Shown: piece by piece, positions 25,356 to 32,634 of the stretch
How the letters are laid out: every line of letters begins with the position of its first letter
How positions within the stretch are numbered: the stretch's first letter is position 1
Assembly (NCBI GenBank): GCA_945969495.1
Contig: CAMFOH010000010.1
Location: forward strand, 1-32,711
Origin: an uncultured Mollicutes bacterium
GTDB taxonomy: Bacteria; Bacillota_I; Bacilli_A; RF39; UBA660
Direction of reading: 5' to 3'
Length of the DNA: 32,711 nt
Program-made: the position numbers and the translations under genes
The notes under the pieces: model-generated
Seen by the model: only the letters and a program-made list of their open reading frames with translations
Told to the model about the DNA's origin: nothing
The model's database searches: none

Positions 25356-25841
25356 ATGGGTTATTTATATATTGGAAAGTTAGTTAATACTCATGGAATT
25401 AAAGGTGAGGTAAGAATTCTTTCTAATTTTAGACATAAAGATAAGGTGTTTATAAAAGATTTTAAATTTTATGTTGGAAAAGATAAAAAAGAATATATTG
25501 TAGAATCATATAGAAAACATAAAAACTTCGATATGGTAGTATTTAAGGGGTACTATGACATTAATTTAATAGAACATTTAAAAGGTAGTTTAGTATACAT
25601 TAATAAAAGTGATTTGCATCTAGATAAAAATACGTTTTTAGCAGTTGATTTAATTGGATTTAATGTTATAATAAATGATAAATTAATTGGAGTTATAAAT
25701 GAAGTACTTGATACTCCTGCTAACGAGGTGTTAGTACTTGATAATAAGGTAATGATTCCATATGTTAAGGCATTTATCAATAACGTAAACGTTGATAAAA
25801 AAGAAGTTATAGTAAATGATGTGAAAGGGCTTTTATCATGA
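25356..25841 (+). CDS. rimM: Ribosome maturation factor RimM
   Basis: RimM binds S19 and assists 30S head maturation. The N-terminal beta barrel shows IGKLVNTHGIKGEVRILS, and the C-terminal PRC-barrel-like domain shows DLIGFNVI, IGVINEVLDTPANEVLVLD and IPYVKAFI. The length of 161 residues is normal. The stop overlaps the trmD start (ATGA), the conserved arrangement in Firmicutes. Confidence 0.95.
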   Translation: MGYLYIGKLVNTHGIKGEVRILSNFRHKDKVFIKDFKFYVGKDKKEYIVESYRKHKNFDMVVFKGYYDINLIEHLKGSLVYINKSDLHLDKNTFLAVDLIGFNVIINDKLIGVINEVLDTPANEVLVLDNKVMIPYVKAFINNVNVDKKEVIVNDVKGLLS

Positions 25842-27031
25842 AAATAGATATTTTAACGTTATTTCCAGACATGTTTAATGGTTTTAAGAGTGAATCAATT
25901 ATTAAAAGAGCAATAGATGGTGATAAGGTATCAATTAATACCATTAATTTTAGAGATTTTGCAACTAATAAACATAAGAAAGTTGATGACACACCATATG
26001 GTGGTGGTAGTGGAATGGTACTTATGTGTCAGCCAATATTTGATGCGGTAGATAACATTAAAACAGAAAAATCAAAGGTTATTTTACTAAGTCCTCAAGG
26101 AGAAAAATTCTCTCAAAAAAAAGCTTATGATTTATCTAAAGAAGAGCATTTGATATTTATATGTGGTCATTATGAAGGTTTTGATGAACGAATAAAAAGT
26201 ATTTGTGATGAAGAAATATCAATTGGAGATTATGTTTTAACCGGTGGTGAATTACCAGCTATGGTTATTTGTGATTCAGTTGTAAGGTTAATTCCTGGAG
26301 TAATAGATGATGAGTCATCTAAGAATGAATCATTTAATGATAACTTATTAGATTATCCTACATATACTAAGCCTAGAAATTATAAAGGTATGCAAGTGCC
26401 TGAGGTTTTATTATCTGGAAATCATGAGAAAATAAATAAGTGGCGTAATGAAAAAAGGCTTAAAATAACAAGTGAAAAAAGGCCTGATTTATTAAAAAAT
26501 AAGGTTAAAATAGAAAAAAAAGGAATTAAAGAAAATAAAAATAAGATATACATAGATGATATAAAGAATATAAAAGTAACTGAAATAAAACAAGCAAGAA
26601 AAACAGGAAATTATAAAATTTCAAGAAATGAAGAGATAAAAGCGATTACCATTTTAAATCCTCATCTTATAAATGGCTATAAATTAAAGGGAAAAAATGG
26701 ATCTAATAGTGTTAATAAAATCTTAATAGTAAAAGATTCTTTTATAAAAAAAATTGCACTTAAAAACGTAAGAAAAAAAATAGATATACTTAATTATCGT
26801 TTTAATCTGGTGCTTTCAAATGAGGATGATGATGAGGGCACATCAAGGGTTTTAGGAGAAGCTGAAATGTTAAAACAGATGATAATAAATGCTTATGCAA
26901 ACTATTTAGGCAGTGAAAATCTAGATAAAATAATAAAGAATATAAACTATTTAGTAAATGAATTTGTAAAAGCAAAAACTCTTCAAAATTCTTTTCTAAA
27001 TAATTCAAAACAAGAACAAAGAAGCAGATAA
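25838..27031 (+). CDS. trmD: tRNA (guanine-N1)-methyltransferase TrmD with a C-terminal fused domain
   Basis: TrmD makes m1G37 in tRNAs, preventing frameshifts. Residues 1 to about 221 are complete TrmD: ILTLFPDMF, DDTPYGGGSGMVL, the knot motifs CGHYEGFDERI and SIGDYVLTGGELPA, and the end KRPDLL. Usual TrmD stops near 240; here about 175 more residues follow in frame. The extension has a Lys-rich linker, a middle part, and a C-terminal helical block RVLGEAEMLKQMIINAYANYLG. No internal start with a ribosome binding site is visible, so this is a real fusion or a lost stop. I recall similar RVLGE...L...I...Y blocks in other uncultured Bacilli proteins but know no function. It is coupled to rimM. 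Confidence 0.92.
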   Translation: MKIDILTLFPDMFNGFKSESIIKRAIDGDKVSINTINFRDFATNKHKKVDDTPYGGGSGMVLMCQPIFDAVDNIKTEKSKVILLSPQGEKFSQKKAYDLSKEEHLIFICGHYEGFDERIKSICDEEISIGDYVLTGGELPAMVICDSVVRLIPGVIDDESSKNESFNDNLLDYPTYTKPRNYKGMQVPEVLLSGNHEKINKWRNEKRLKITSEKRPDLLKNKVKIEKKGIKENKNKIYIDDIKNIKVTEIKQARKTGNYKISRNEEIKAITILNPHLINGYKLKGKNGSNSVNKILIVKDSFIKKIALKNVRKKIDILNYRFNLVLSNEDDDEGTSRVLGEAEMLKQMIINAYANYLGSENLDKIIKNINYLVNEFVKAKTLQNSFLNNSKQEQRSR

Positions 27032-27032
27032 T

Positions 27033-28091
27033 ATGGTAGAAAAGATTTTTTATGAAGAAATAATTTTAGAATGTTCAAGTAAAACTCTTTCGATAGGTGA
27101 TTATTATCCTACTATTTTCTTTGATGTAAAAATATTAGAGGATAACATTGATACTTCTTTAAAAGATGAAATAAATCCTAAACCAAAACTTATAATAAAT
27201 AATAAAAAAGAATTTATTAAGGCTCTTGAGTCATATGTTAAAAAGGGTATAGACTTTTACTATAATGGTGATTTTTCACATGATAATGTTAAGTCTTTAA
27301 TTGCCTATGTTTTATCTAATGCAGCGAATAATGATTTGGTTAATCCAGTTTCATTTTTAAGGCTAAGAGAATCATTTCTAAATGAAAATTATGAATTATA
27401 TAACAACTTAGAAAGAAATTTCTTAGGTTATTCTGGAACTATGAAGTTGAAAAAGTTATCTCCTATGCTAGAGGCACCTTATTCATTTGCCTTAGAACTA
27501 AATGATGAAGAACATAGTTATGTTCTTCCAAATATTATATTTGGAATAAGTGATGATACTGCTTATATATATGCAATTCAAAATAAATTTTTAGAAAATA
27601 ATCCTTTAAGAAAAAAGATTAATAGATTATTATTCAAAATTAATGATGGTTTTTCAAGTGATGACATATCAAGTATTTTTAATGCAAAAGATGTTTCAAT
27701 GTCATTTGTTGCATCAATTGTTACCTTTATTGATTATCTTAAAAAAATAGGAATAGAAAAAATTATTGTACCGATTAATTTACCAATTAGATATAATTCA
27801 CATTATGAATCTTTTAATAGAAGAATTAATTATGCAATAATTAAATATAGTGATGATGAATTTAATAGTTATAAAGAAGATTTAGAAAAACAAAACAAAG
27901 CATATGATGATAATACAATCATGAAACTTGTTCGTACGTTTTATAGAGTAGCTATGCAAGGAGATGTTCTTAAAATCAATAAATATCCTTTTGAATGTGG
28001 TAGTAATCTTTGTATGAAAATCAATAAATATGGAAGCTTTAATAATGATTTTTTAAATGAGTTATTTAATAATTCTTTAAAACGTAAATAA
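27033..28091 (+). CDS. Unknown protein between trmD and rplS
   Basis: I do not recognise this 352-residue protein. It is soluble by eye, with a beta-rich start (residues 1-60) and a mixed fold. A core segment (VASIVTFIDYLKKIGIEKIIVPINLP, in parts, residues about 226-250) looks like a helix followed by a beta strand. ATG 27033 comes one base after the trmD stop, so it is co-translated with it. It breaks the usual trmD-rplS neighbourhood and may share the role of the trmD extension. Confidence 0.65.
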   Translation: MVEKIFYEEIILECSSKTLSIGDYYPTIFFDVKILEDNIDTSLKDEINPKPKLIINNKKEFIKALESYVKKGIDFYYNGDFSHDNVKSLIAYVLSNAANNDLVNPVSFLRLRESFLNENYELYNNLERNFLGYSGTMKLKKLSPMLEAPYSFALELNDEEHSYVLPNIIFGISDDTAYIYAIQNKFLENNPLRKKINRLLFKINDGFSSDDISSIFNAKDVSMSFVASIVTFIDYLKKIGIEKIIVPINLPIRYNSHYESFNRRINYAIIKYSDDEFNSYKEDLEKQNKAYDDNTIMKLVRTFYRVAMQGDVLKINKYPFECGSNLCMKINKYGSFNNDFLNELFNNSLKRK

Positions 28092-28094
28092 TGC

Positions 28095-28123
28095 TTGCAT
28101 AAAAATAAAATATATGATAGAAT
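28095..28123 (+). promoter_or_regulatory. rplS promoter
   Basis: TTGCAT (28095-28100), 17 bases, and TAGAAT (28118-28123) preceded by TGA (extended -10). The transcript should start near 28130, just before the L19 leader. Confidence 0.75.
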
Positions 28124-28129
28124 TTTAAT

Positions 28130-28206
28130 GTTTGAAAAAGGCAATCCGCCGCATACTAATATTTTTGCATGATTGCTGGTTATAAATATAGAAAGGATAC
28201 TAAAAA
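28130..28206 (+). promoter_or_regulatory. L19 (rplS) leader
   Basis: GCAATC (28141-28146) pairs with GATTGC (28171-28176), and GCA (28151-28153) with TGC (28166-28168) continues the hairpin. The CAATCCGC element and position fit the L19 leader known from Firmicutes. AAAGGA at 28192-28197 is the ribosome binding site. Confidence 0.75.
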
Positions 28207-28545
28207 ATGAACAAAATTGAAAAAATTACAAACAAACAATTAAATCCTTCTGTTCCTGAGTTTAGGGTAGGAGATACCGTAAACGTTGGAGTTAGAATTA
28301 TTGAAGGAAAAAAAGAAAGAATTCAAGCTTATGAGGGAGTTGTAATATCTCGTAAGGGTACTGGTGTTTCCGAAACTTTTACAGTACGTAAGATGTCTGG
28401 TGGAGTAGGTGTTGAAAGAACTTTCCCAATACATTCTCCAAAACTAGATTCAATTACTGTTACAAGAAAAGGTAAAGCAAGAAGAGCTAAGTTATATTAC
28501 GCTAGAGATATAGTTGGCCAATTTAAACTTAAGGAAAGAAATTAA
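28207..28545 (+). CDS. rplS: 50S ribosomal protein L19
   Basis: L19 sits at the 30S-50S interface. The 112-residue product has [30 protein letters not shown], the conserved FTVRK and [10 protein letters not shown] segments, and [12 protein letters not shown] near the end. A normal complete gene with its own promoter and leader. A terminator follows immediately after the stop. Confidence 0.97.
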   Translation: MNKIEKITNKQLNPSVPEFRVGDTVNVGVRIIEGKKERIQAYEGVVISRKGTGVSETFTVRKMSGGVGVERTFPIHSPKLDSITVTRKGKARRAKLYYARDIVGQFKLKERN

Positions 28546-28570
28546 TAAGGCTTTTTATGCCTTATTTTTT
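28544..28570 (+). terminator. rplS terminator
   Basis: AATAAGGC (28544-28551) pairs with GCCTTATT (28559-28566) around seven bases, followed by four more T. Only 15 bases separate it from the lepB start, which leaves no space for a new promoter, so lepB depends on readthrough. Confidence 0.85.
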
Positions 28571-28585
28571 GTTAGGTGATTTTAT

Positions 28586-29107
28586 ATGAACAAAGAAAAA
28601 ATAAGAAAATTATTAAAGGATGTATTACCATATATAATAGTAGTTATATTAGTTATATTAGTAAGGTCATTTATTATTACTCCTGCGGTAGTAGATGGTA
28701 ATTCTATGCTTCCTAATTTGCAAGATAATAATATTATTATATTAAATAAATTAGATTATAAATTAAATGATATAAATAGGTTTGATGTAGTAGTCATTAA
28801 TTATCGTGGTGAAAAACTAGTTAAAAGAGTAATAGGTTTACCTGGAGAGCACGTTGAGTATAAAGATGATAATTTATATATTAATGGTTTTGTAACTTTT
28901 GAAAACTTTAATCATAAAAGTACTCATGATTTTAAATTACAAACAATAGGATACTTAACTATACCAGGTGATAAATATTTTGTTGTAGGAGATAATAGAG
29001 GGGACTCTACTGATTCAAGAGTTATTGGATTAATTGATAAAAAAGATATATTAGGAAGTGTATCAGTAAGAATTTTTCCAATAACTAAAATTGGAAAAGT
29101 AAAATAA
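28586..29107 (+). CDS. lepB: Signal peptidase I
   Basis: The enzyme removes signal peptides from exported proteins at the outer face of the membrane. The 173-residue product has one N-terminal membrane helix (about residues 13-31), the nucleophile Ser40 in DGNSMLPNL, the general base Lys80 in KRVIGLPGE, and the box VVGDNRGDSTDSR. It is a short Gram-positive type. The ribosome binding site is AGGTGAT. It lies behind rplS, as in many Firmicutes, and a membrane protein follows after 25 bases. Confidence 0.94.
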   Translation: MNKEKIRKLLKDVLPYIIVVILVILVRSFIITPAVVDGNSMLPNLQDNNIIILNKLDYKLNDINRFDVVVINYRGEKLVKRVIGLPGEHVEYKDDNLYINGFVTFENFNHKSTHDFKLQTIGYLTIPGDKYFVVGDNRGDSTDSRVIGLIDKKDILGSVSVRIFPITKIGKVK

Positions 29108-29132
29108 AGTTTTATAAAAGGTAGTATGTAGT

Positions 29133-29771
29133 ATGAAAGAAAAATATAAAAAATACATTAATAATGATTATTGTTTTGATAGATCAACATTTATAGCAAT
29201 ACTTTGTTTAATTATAGTGATTTGTGGAGTATTTGGTTTTTTATATGAATTTATATTCTATTATTTTAATAGTGGTATGACTCAAGTTTACTGGCGTGGA
29301 GGAAACTTTTTACCATGGATTAACATATATGCAACAGGAGCTGTTATGATATTTTTTCTTACGTATAAATTAAGAAAAAAACCATTATATGTTTTCTTTA
29401 TAAGCCTAATATCAACTGGAATACTAGAATATATATCAGGTTGGGGTATGGAAAAATTTAATAACGGAATTAAATGCTGGGACTATAATTCAGAAATATT
29501 AAATTTTGGAAATATAGATGGTTACGTTTGTTTAAGAAGTGTTTTATTTTTTGGAATTTCAAGTTTACTTTTAATTTATATAATTGTTCCGTTTTTATTT
29601 TATTTAGCTAAAAAAATGAAGAAAAAGACCTTTTTAACACTTAGTTATACACTATGTTTTATATTTTTGTTTGATGAGTTTTATAATTTATTATTTGCAA
29701 GAATGCTTTCTTTACCTAGAGCATCGACCATTTATAAAAAACTTGGTTTTAAATATTTGTATTTTAAATAA
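29133..29771 (+). CDS. Membrane protein of the PF06541 (putative ABC permease, CmpB-like) family
   Basis: This 212-residue protein has five or six membrane helices. The family features are FGFLYEF in the first helix, GNFLPWINIYATGA, LEYISGWGMEKF, the CWDY motif, and NIDGYVCLRSVLFFG. Members are annotated as putative ABC transporter permeases, but no ATPase partner is near and the function is not established. It shares the lepB transcript. Two terminator-like hairpins follow. Confidence 0.75.
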   Translation: MKEKYKKYINNDYCFDRSTFIAILCLIIVICGVFGFLYEFIFYYFNSGMTQVYWRGGNFLPWINIYATGAVMIFFLTYKLRKKPLYVFFISLISTGILEYISGWGMEKFNNGIKCWDYNSEILNFGNIDGYVCLRSVLFFGISSLLLIYIIVPFLFYLAKKMKKKTFLTLSYTLCFIFLFDEFYNLLFARMLSLPRASTIYKKLGFKYLYFK

Positions 29772-29787
29772 CTAATATTTATTTGAA

Positions 29788-29842
29788 AGCAGATTTTATC
29801 TACTTTTTTCTTTGATGCCTAAATTTATTTAGGTATTTTTTT
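29788..29842 (+). terminator. Two consecutive terminators after the lepB unit
   Basis: The first is AGCAGAT with ATCTACT (one mismatch) followed by six T (to about 29809). The second is ATGCCTAAA (29815-29823) with TTTAGGTAT (29828-29836), loop TTTA, followed by T. The second is the stronger. Confidence 0.7.
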
Positions 29843-29928
29843 GAAGAATGTTTTGGAAATACTAAATTTTATAAATAGAAATAAATGTGATACTATATCT
29901 TTAAGTAAAAAACGATGAATCCCATCTT

Positions 29929-30478
29929 ATGGAAAACTTTTATATAGAAGTGAGGGAGTATAGTTTGAAAATAAAAGATTTAAAAAAAGAATATGGATAC
30001 ACTGGCGCAGTTGATTGGGTAGCAATAAAAAGAGATTATCAAGGCAGAAAATTATCTCGACCATTGATTACAAAAATATTAGAGATTGCAAGTAAATTAG
30101 GTCACAAAGGTATTGTTTTTGCATACTCAAACTACTACCTGGTTAGCGACAAAATTGTACTTAGATTTTGGATTTAATGTTTTAAATAAAGAAGAAAAAA
30201 TTGGATGGAGTATTTTAAAAACTTTAACAAATCATTCAAAATCAAGTGAATACAAACTATTAGAAAAAGAAGATATATATGACAAAAGAAATATAGAAAT
30301 AGAATTACAATTAAAACAAATATTTAGAAATAGTAATTTTAATTATTCTGTATGGTATAAAAATGGACTACACAACGTGTATGTTTATTATGAATATGAT
30401 ACTTATGAGTATGAATATTTTGAAGAAAAAGATAAGATTAAATTGGTAGAAGTTAAAAACAAAAAGTATAGAAGATAG
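29929..30478 (+). pseudogene. GNAT-family acetyltransferase remnant (frameshifted, N-terminus missing)
   Basis: Two overlapping frames together read as the acetyl-CoA-binding part of a GNAT acetyltransferase. Frame 1 gives VDWVAIKRDYQGRKLSRPLI..IL..ASKLGHKGI, the family's Q-x-x-G/R-x-G/L core. The following FLHTQTTTWLATKLYLDFGF continues in frame 2. The shift is one extra base around 30112-30120 (GTTTTT; probably the G at 30115). After the shift the frame is open to TAG 30478. The region before residue 20 does not look like a GNAT N-terminus (the first two or three strands are missing). The gene is therefore probably dead. A sequencing error could explain the frameshift but not the missing N-terminus. 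Confidence 0.65.
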
Positions 30479-30491
30479 GAAGTGATAAACA

Positions 30492-30638
30492 ATGGATATG
30501 TATCAAAAAAGAGAGATGAGAAAAAATAAAAAGATGGAAGAAAACACAAAAGGTTTACCATCGACGAGCATCAACTGCTTGAGCTTGTTTTATCTAATCC
30601 TTCATAGAAATCATTATAAAATAAGGAAAAAATATTAA
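30492..30638 (+). pseudogene. 48-codon ORF resembling the cut-off start of rbgA (ylqF)
   Basis: A good ribosome binding site (GGAAGTGA) precedes ATG 30492. The first 28 residues are basic and run MDMYQKREMRKNKKMEEN and on to LPSTSIN. From memory this is like the N-terminus of the ribosome-assembly GTPase RbgA/YlqF in related uncultured Bacilli, where INWYPGHMAKT would follow. Here the sequence diverges after the Asn at 30573-30575 into an unrelated 20-residue tail and a stop. Firmicutes commonly have rplS, lepB and rbgA together, which supports the idea. It could instead be a genuine small gene. No other part of RbgA is seen up to the window end. Confidence 0.4.
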
Positions 30639-30693
30639 TTTGATCTTACATCTTTTTAATAAAAAAATTAAAAATTGGTAAAAAACATCAAAG

Positions 30694-30715
30694 AACACCA
30701 AAAAGGTGTTTTTTT
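30694..30715 (+). terminator. Terminator before the arsR unit
   Basis: AACACC (30694-30699), loop AAAAA, GGTGTT (30705-30710), then a T run. Confidence 0.85.
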
Positions 30716-30854
30716 GTATATATTTATTAAGGCGATGTTGCAAGCTAACCCTCATTCAAAAATATAATAAAAAACATGATATAATATAATTGAATAGACA
30801 TATAAATAGTAATTTATCTTTCAATCTCAAAAATAATTTTTAAAATTTTAATAA

Positions 30855-30880
30855 AGTATATTGACAAATATCAATATACT
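30855..30880. promoter_or_regulatory. Operator 1 of arsR (10-bp inverted repeat)
   Basis: AGTATATTGA (30855-30864) and TCAATATACT (30871-30880) are perfect inverted arms with the spacer CAAATA. The TTGA-N6-TCAA centre is the size expected for an ArsR-family dimer and covers the -35 box. Confidence 0.75.
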
Positions 30881-30889
30881 GAATATAAT
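30861..30889 (+). promoter_or_regulatory. arsR promoter
   Basis: Full consensus: TTGACA (30861-30866), 17 bases, TATAAT (30884-30889). There is no TG extension, unlike most promoters in the window. Confidence 0.9.
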
Positions 30890-30920
30890 ACTATATAGAT
30901 ATTTGTCTATATAGTATTAT
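30885..30920. promoter_or_regulatory. Operator 2 of arsR (15-bp inverted repeat)
   Basis: ATAATACTATATAGA (30885-30899) and TCTATATAGTATTAT (30906-30920) are perfect arms around TATTTG. The repeat covers the -10 and start site. Its core GATATTTGTC is the reverse complement of GACAAATATC in operator 1. Confidence 0.75.
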
Positions 30921-30933
30921 TAAGGAGTAGATT

Positions 30934-31215
30934 ATGGAACAAGTAAAATATGAAGAAATGTCAAACATATTCAAAGCATTATCAGATTCAAACCGAATAA
31001 AAATTGTGGATTTGTTATATAAGAATGGAGAAACCTGTGCTTGTAATTTATTAGATGAATTTAATATTTCACAACCTACACTTTCACATCATTTAAAAGT
31101 ATTATCGGATACTGGGATATTACTTCAAAGAAAAGAAGCAAACTGGATACATTATAGAATAAATGATGAGAAAATTATAGAAATAAAAGAGTTCTTTAAT
31201 AATATTTCAAAATAA
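30934..31215 (+). CDS. arsR: ArsR/SmtB-family metal(loid)-sensing repressor
   Basis: This 93-residue winged-helix repressor releases DNA on binding arsenite or a related metalloid. FKALSDSNRIKIVDLL starts the fold; Cys35 and Cys37 in ETCACNLL match the CVC element of the ArsR sensor site; the recognition helix is SQPTLSHHLKVL, and the wing includes HYRIND. No third Cys nearby is seen. AAGGAG lies before ATG 30934. It heads a unit with a permease and a thioredoxin-like protein, and two palindromes in its promoter are the likely binding sites (autoregulation). Confidence 0.92.
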   Translation: MEQVKYEEMSNIFKALSDSNRIKIVDLLYKNGETCACNLLDEFNISQPTLSHHLKVLSDTGILLQRKEANWIHYRINDEKIIEIKEFFNNISK

Positions 31216-31245
31216 TATTTAGCACCTGTAACAAGGTGCAATATT
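31214..31245 (+). other. Intercistronic hairpin between arsR and the permease
   Basis: GCACCT (31222-31227) pairs with AGGTGC (31234-31239), extended by AATATT on both sides with a two-base bulge. There is no T run, so it is more likely an mRNA processing or stability element than a terminator. Confidence 0.5.
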
Positions 31246-31299
31246 TAAGAATAATATATAGATAGATATAAATATATCAATATAAGAAAGGAGTTTTTT

Positions 31300-32331
31300 A
31301 TGCAGTATGTTCAAAATGTGTTTAGTTGGCTTAATGATGTATTTTTAGAAATGACTTGGTTATCAGATTTAATTACTTGGATAGTAAATAATATTTTCAG
31401 ATTACCAATAAATGATGAAAGTACAATCGGAAAAATCGGAGGAAGCATACAATTTTTTATGTATGATTTTGTAAAAATTATGGCTTTACTATGTGTACTT
31501 ATTTTTATGTTTTCATATATAGAAAGCAAATTTACACCAGAAAAAACAAAACAAATATTGAGCAAATTAAAAGGAATTAAAGGTGCTATAATAGGAGCAT
31601 TATTAGGAACAGTAACTCCATTTTGTAGTTGTTCAAGTATTCCGATTTTTATTAGTTTTGTAAAAGCTGGATTACCTATGGAAGTTACATTTAGTTTTCT
31701 AATTTCTTCTCCATTTGTTGATTTAGCTTCTACCGTACTATTAGCATCTATGTTTGGATGGAGAGTAGCAATAGCTTATGTTGTTGTGGGTGTAATATTG
31801 GCAGTTGTAGGTGGAATAATAATTGGAAAATTAAAACTAGAAAAATACATTGAAAAATATGTATTTGATACACAAGTTGGAGAAAGCAAGGATTTAGAGC
31901 CTACTAAAAAAGAAAGATTACAATATGCAAAAGAACAAGTTAAAAACATTTTTGTAAATGTATGGAAATATGTTTTATTAGGAGTTGGAATAGGTACATT
32001 TATTCATAACTGGATTCCACAAACAGCCATCGAAACAATTTTAGGAGAAGGAAATATATTTGCACCAATTCTAGCAGCAGTTGTAGGAATACCAATGTAT
32101 GCAGATATATTCGGAACATTACCAATAGCAGAAGCATTAGTATTAAAAGGAACAGGAATAGGAACTGTATTAACATTTATGATGGGAGTAACAGCTTTAT
32201 CAGTACCATCTATTGTAATGTTAAAAAATGTAATGAAACCTAAATTGCTTGCTATTTTTGTAGGAATTATAGCAGTTGGAATTATTGCCATTGGTTATAT
32301 ATTTAATATATTTTCATTTTTAGTAATTTAA
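31300..32331 (+). CDS. arsP: ArsP-family permease (PF03773)
   Basis: This 343-residue integral membrane protein of the DUF318/ArsP_1 family has about eight helices. The conserved motif TPFCSCSSIP begins at residue 106 (Cys109 and Cys111), followed by the GLP and SPFVDLAS elements and the second half VGIPMYADIFGTLPIAEAL. ArsP of Campylobacter exports trivalent organoarsenicals; others in the family have unknown substrates. Placement between an ArsR with a CxC site and a thiol protein supports metalloid export. The ribosome binding site is AAAGGAG. Confidence 0.88.
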   Translation: MQYVQNVFSWLNDVFLEMTWLSDLITWIVNNIFRLPINDESTIGKIGGSIQFFMYDFVKIMALLCVLIFMFSYIESKFTPEKTKQILSKLKGIKGAIIGALLGTVTPFCSCSSIPIFISFVKAGLPMEVTFSFLISSPFVDLASTVLLASMFGWRVAIAYVVVGVILAVVGGIIIGKLKLEKYIEKYVFDTQVGESKDLEPTKKERLQYAKEQVKNIFVNVWKYVLLGVGIGTFIHNWIPQTAIETILGEGNIFAPILAAVVGIPMYADIFGTLPIAEALVLKGTGIGTVLTFMMGVTALSVPSIVMLKNVMKPKLLAIFVGIIAVGIIAIGYIFNIFSFLVI

Positions 32332-32352
32332 TTAAAGAAAGGAAAGGTTAAT

Positions 32353-32586
32353 ATGAATATCAAAGTTTTAGAAATGTCTTGTTGTAGTGGAGGAAAATTA
32401 CAAGCTATTACAGAGGAAACAATAAAAGAATTAGGAATAAATGTGAATATTGAAATTATAGGAGATATGCAAAAAATGATGGCATTAGGTGTAATGAGAA
32501 CACCAGCACTTATAATTGATGATGAAGTAGTTTTACAAGGTAGAATACCTAAAAAAGAAGAAATAAAAAGACTTCTTCAAAAGTAA
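32353..32586 (+). CDS. Small thioredoxin-like protein with a CC motif
   Basis: This 77-residue protein has the small thioredoxin-like fold (TM0996/MTH895 type) usually found after ArsP-type permeases. It shows the beta strand start MNIKVLEM, the cis-proline region VMRTPALIIDDEVV, and the final G..P.KEEI. In place of the usual CxxC, there is a vicinal Cys10-Cys11 (SCCSGG). The second Cys of CxxC is Gly. It may hand over metalloid or act as a thiol binder rather than an oxidoreductase. It follows arsP by 21 bases behind AGGAAAGG. Confidence 0.82.
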   Translation: MNIKVLEMSCCSGGKLQAITEETIKELGINVNIEIIGDMQKMMALGVMRTPALIIDDEVVLQGRIPKKEEIKRLLQK

Positions 32587-32604
32587 TTATATAATAAATT
32601 AGTT

Positions 32605-32634
32605 AAGCAAGTGATTTGATGATTACTTGCTTTT
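32605..32634 (+). terminator. Terminator of the arsR unit
   Basis: AAGCAAGTGAT (32605-32615) pairs with ATTACTTGCTT (32622-32632, one G-T pair), loop TTGATG, followed by a short T run. Confidence 0.75.

Larger units (their letters stand above)
30639..30933. other. Intergenic region before arsR
   Basis: This 295-base stretch has no supported gene. It holds a terminator (30694-30715), a possible second promoter-like TGA TATAAT (30777-30785) without a clear -35, and the arsR promoter with two operators (30855-30920). The stretch 30716-30776 contains a slightly GC-richer patch (GGCGATGTTGCAAGC) that I cannot assign. Confidence 0.6.

Noticed and set aside
30573..30638. The alternative frame here (IDEHQLLELVLSNPS) as the end of another gene
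   Set aside because: Too short, with no start and no family match; could be chance.
30777..30785. Second promoter for arsR
   Set aside because: A TGA TATAAT is present but no -35, and a consensus promoter lies closer to the gene.
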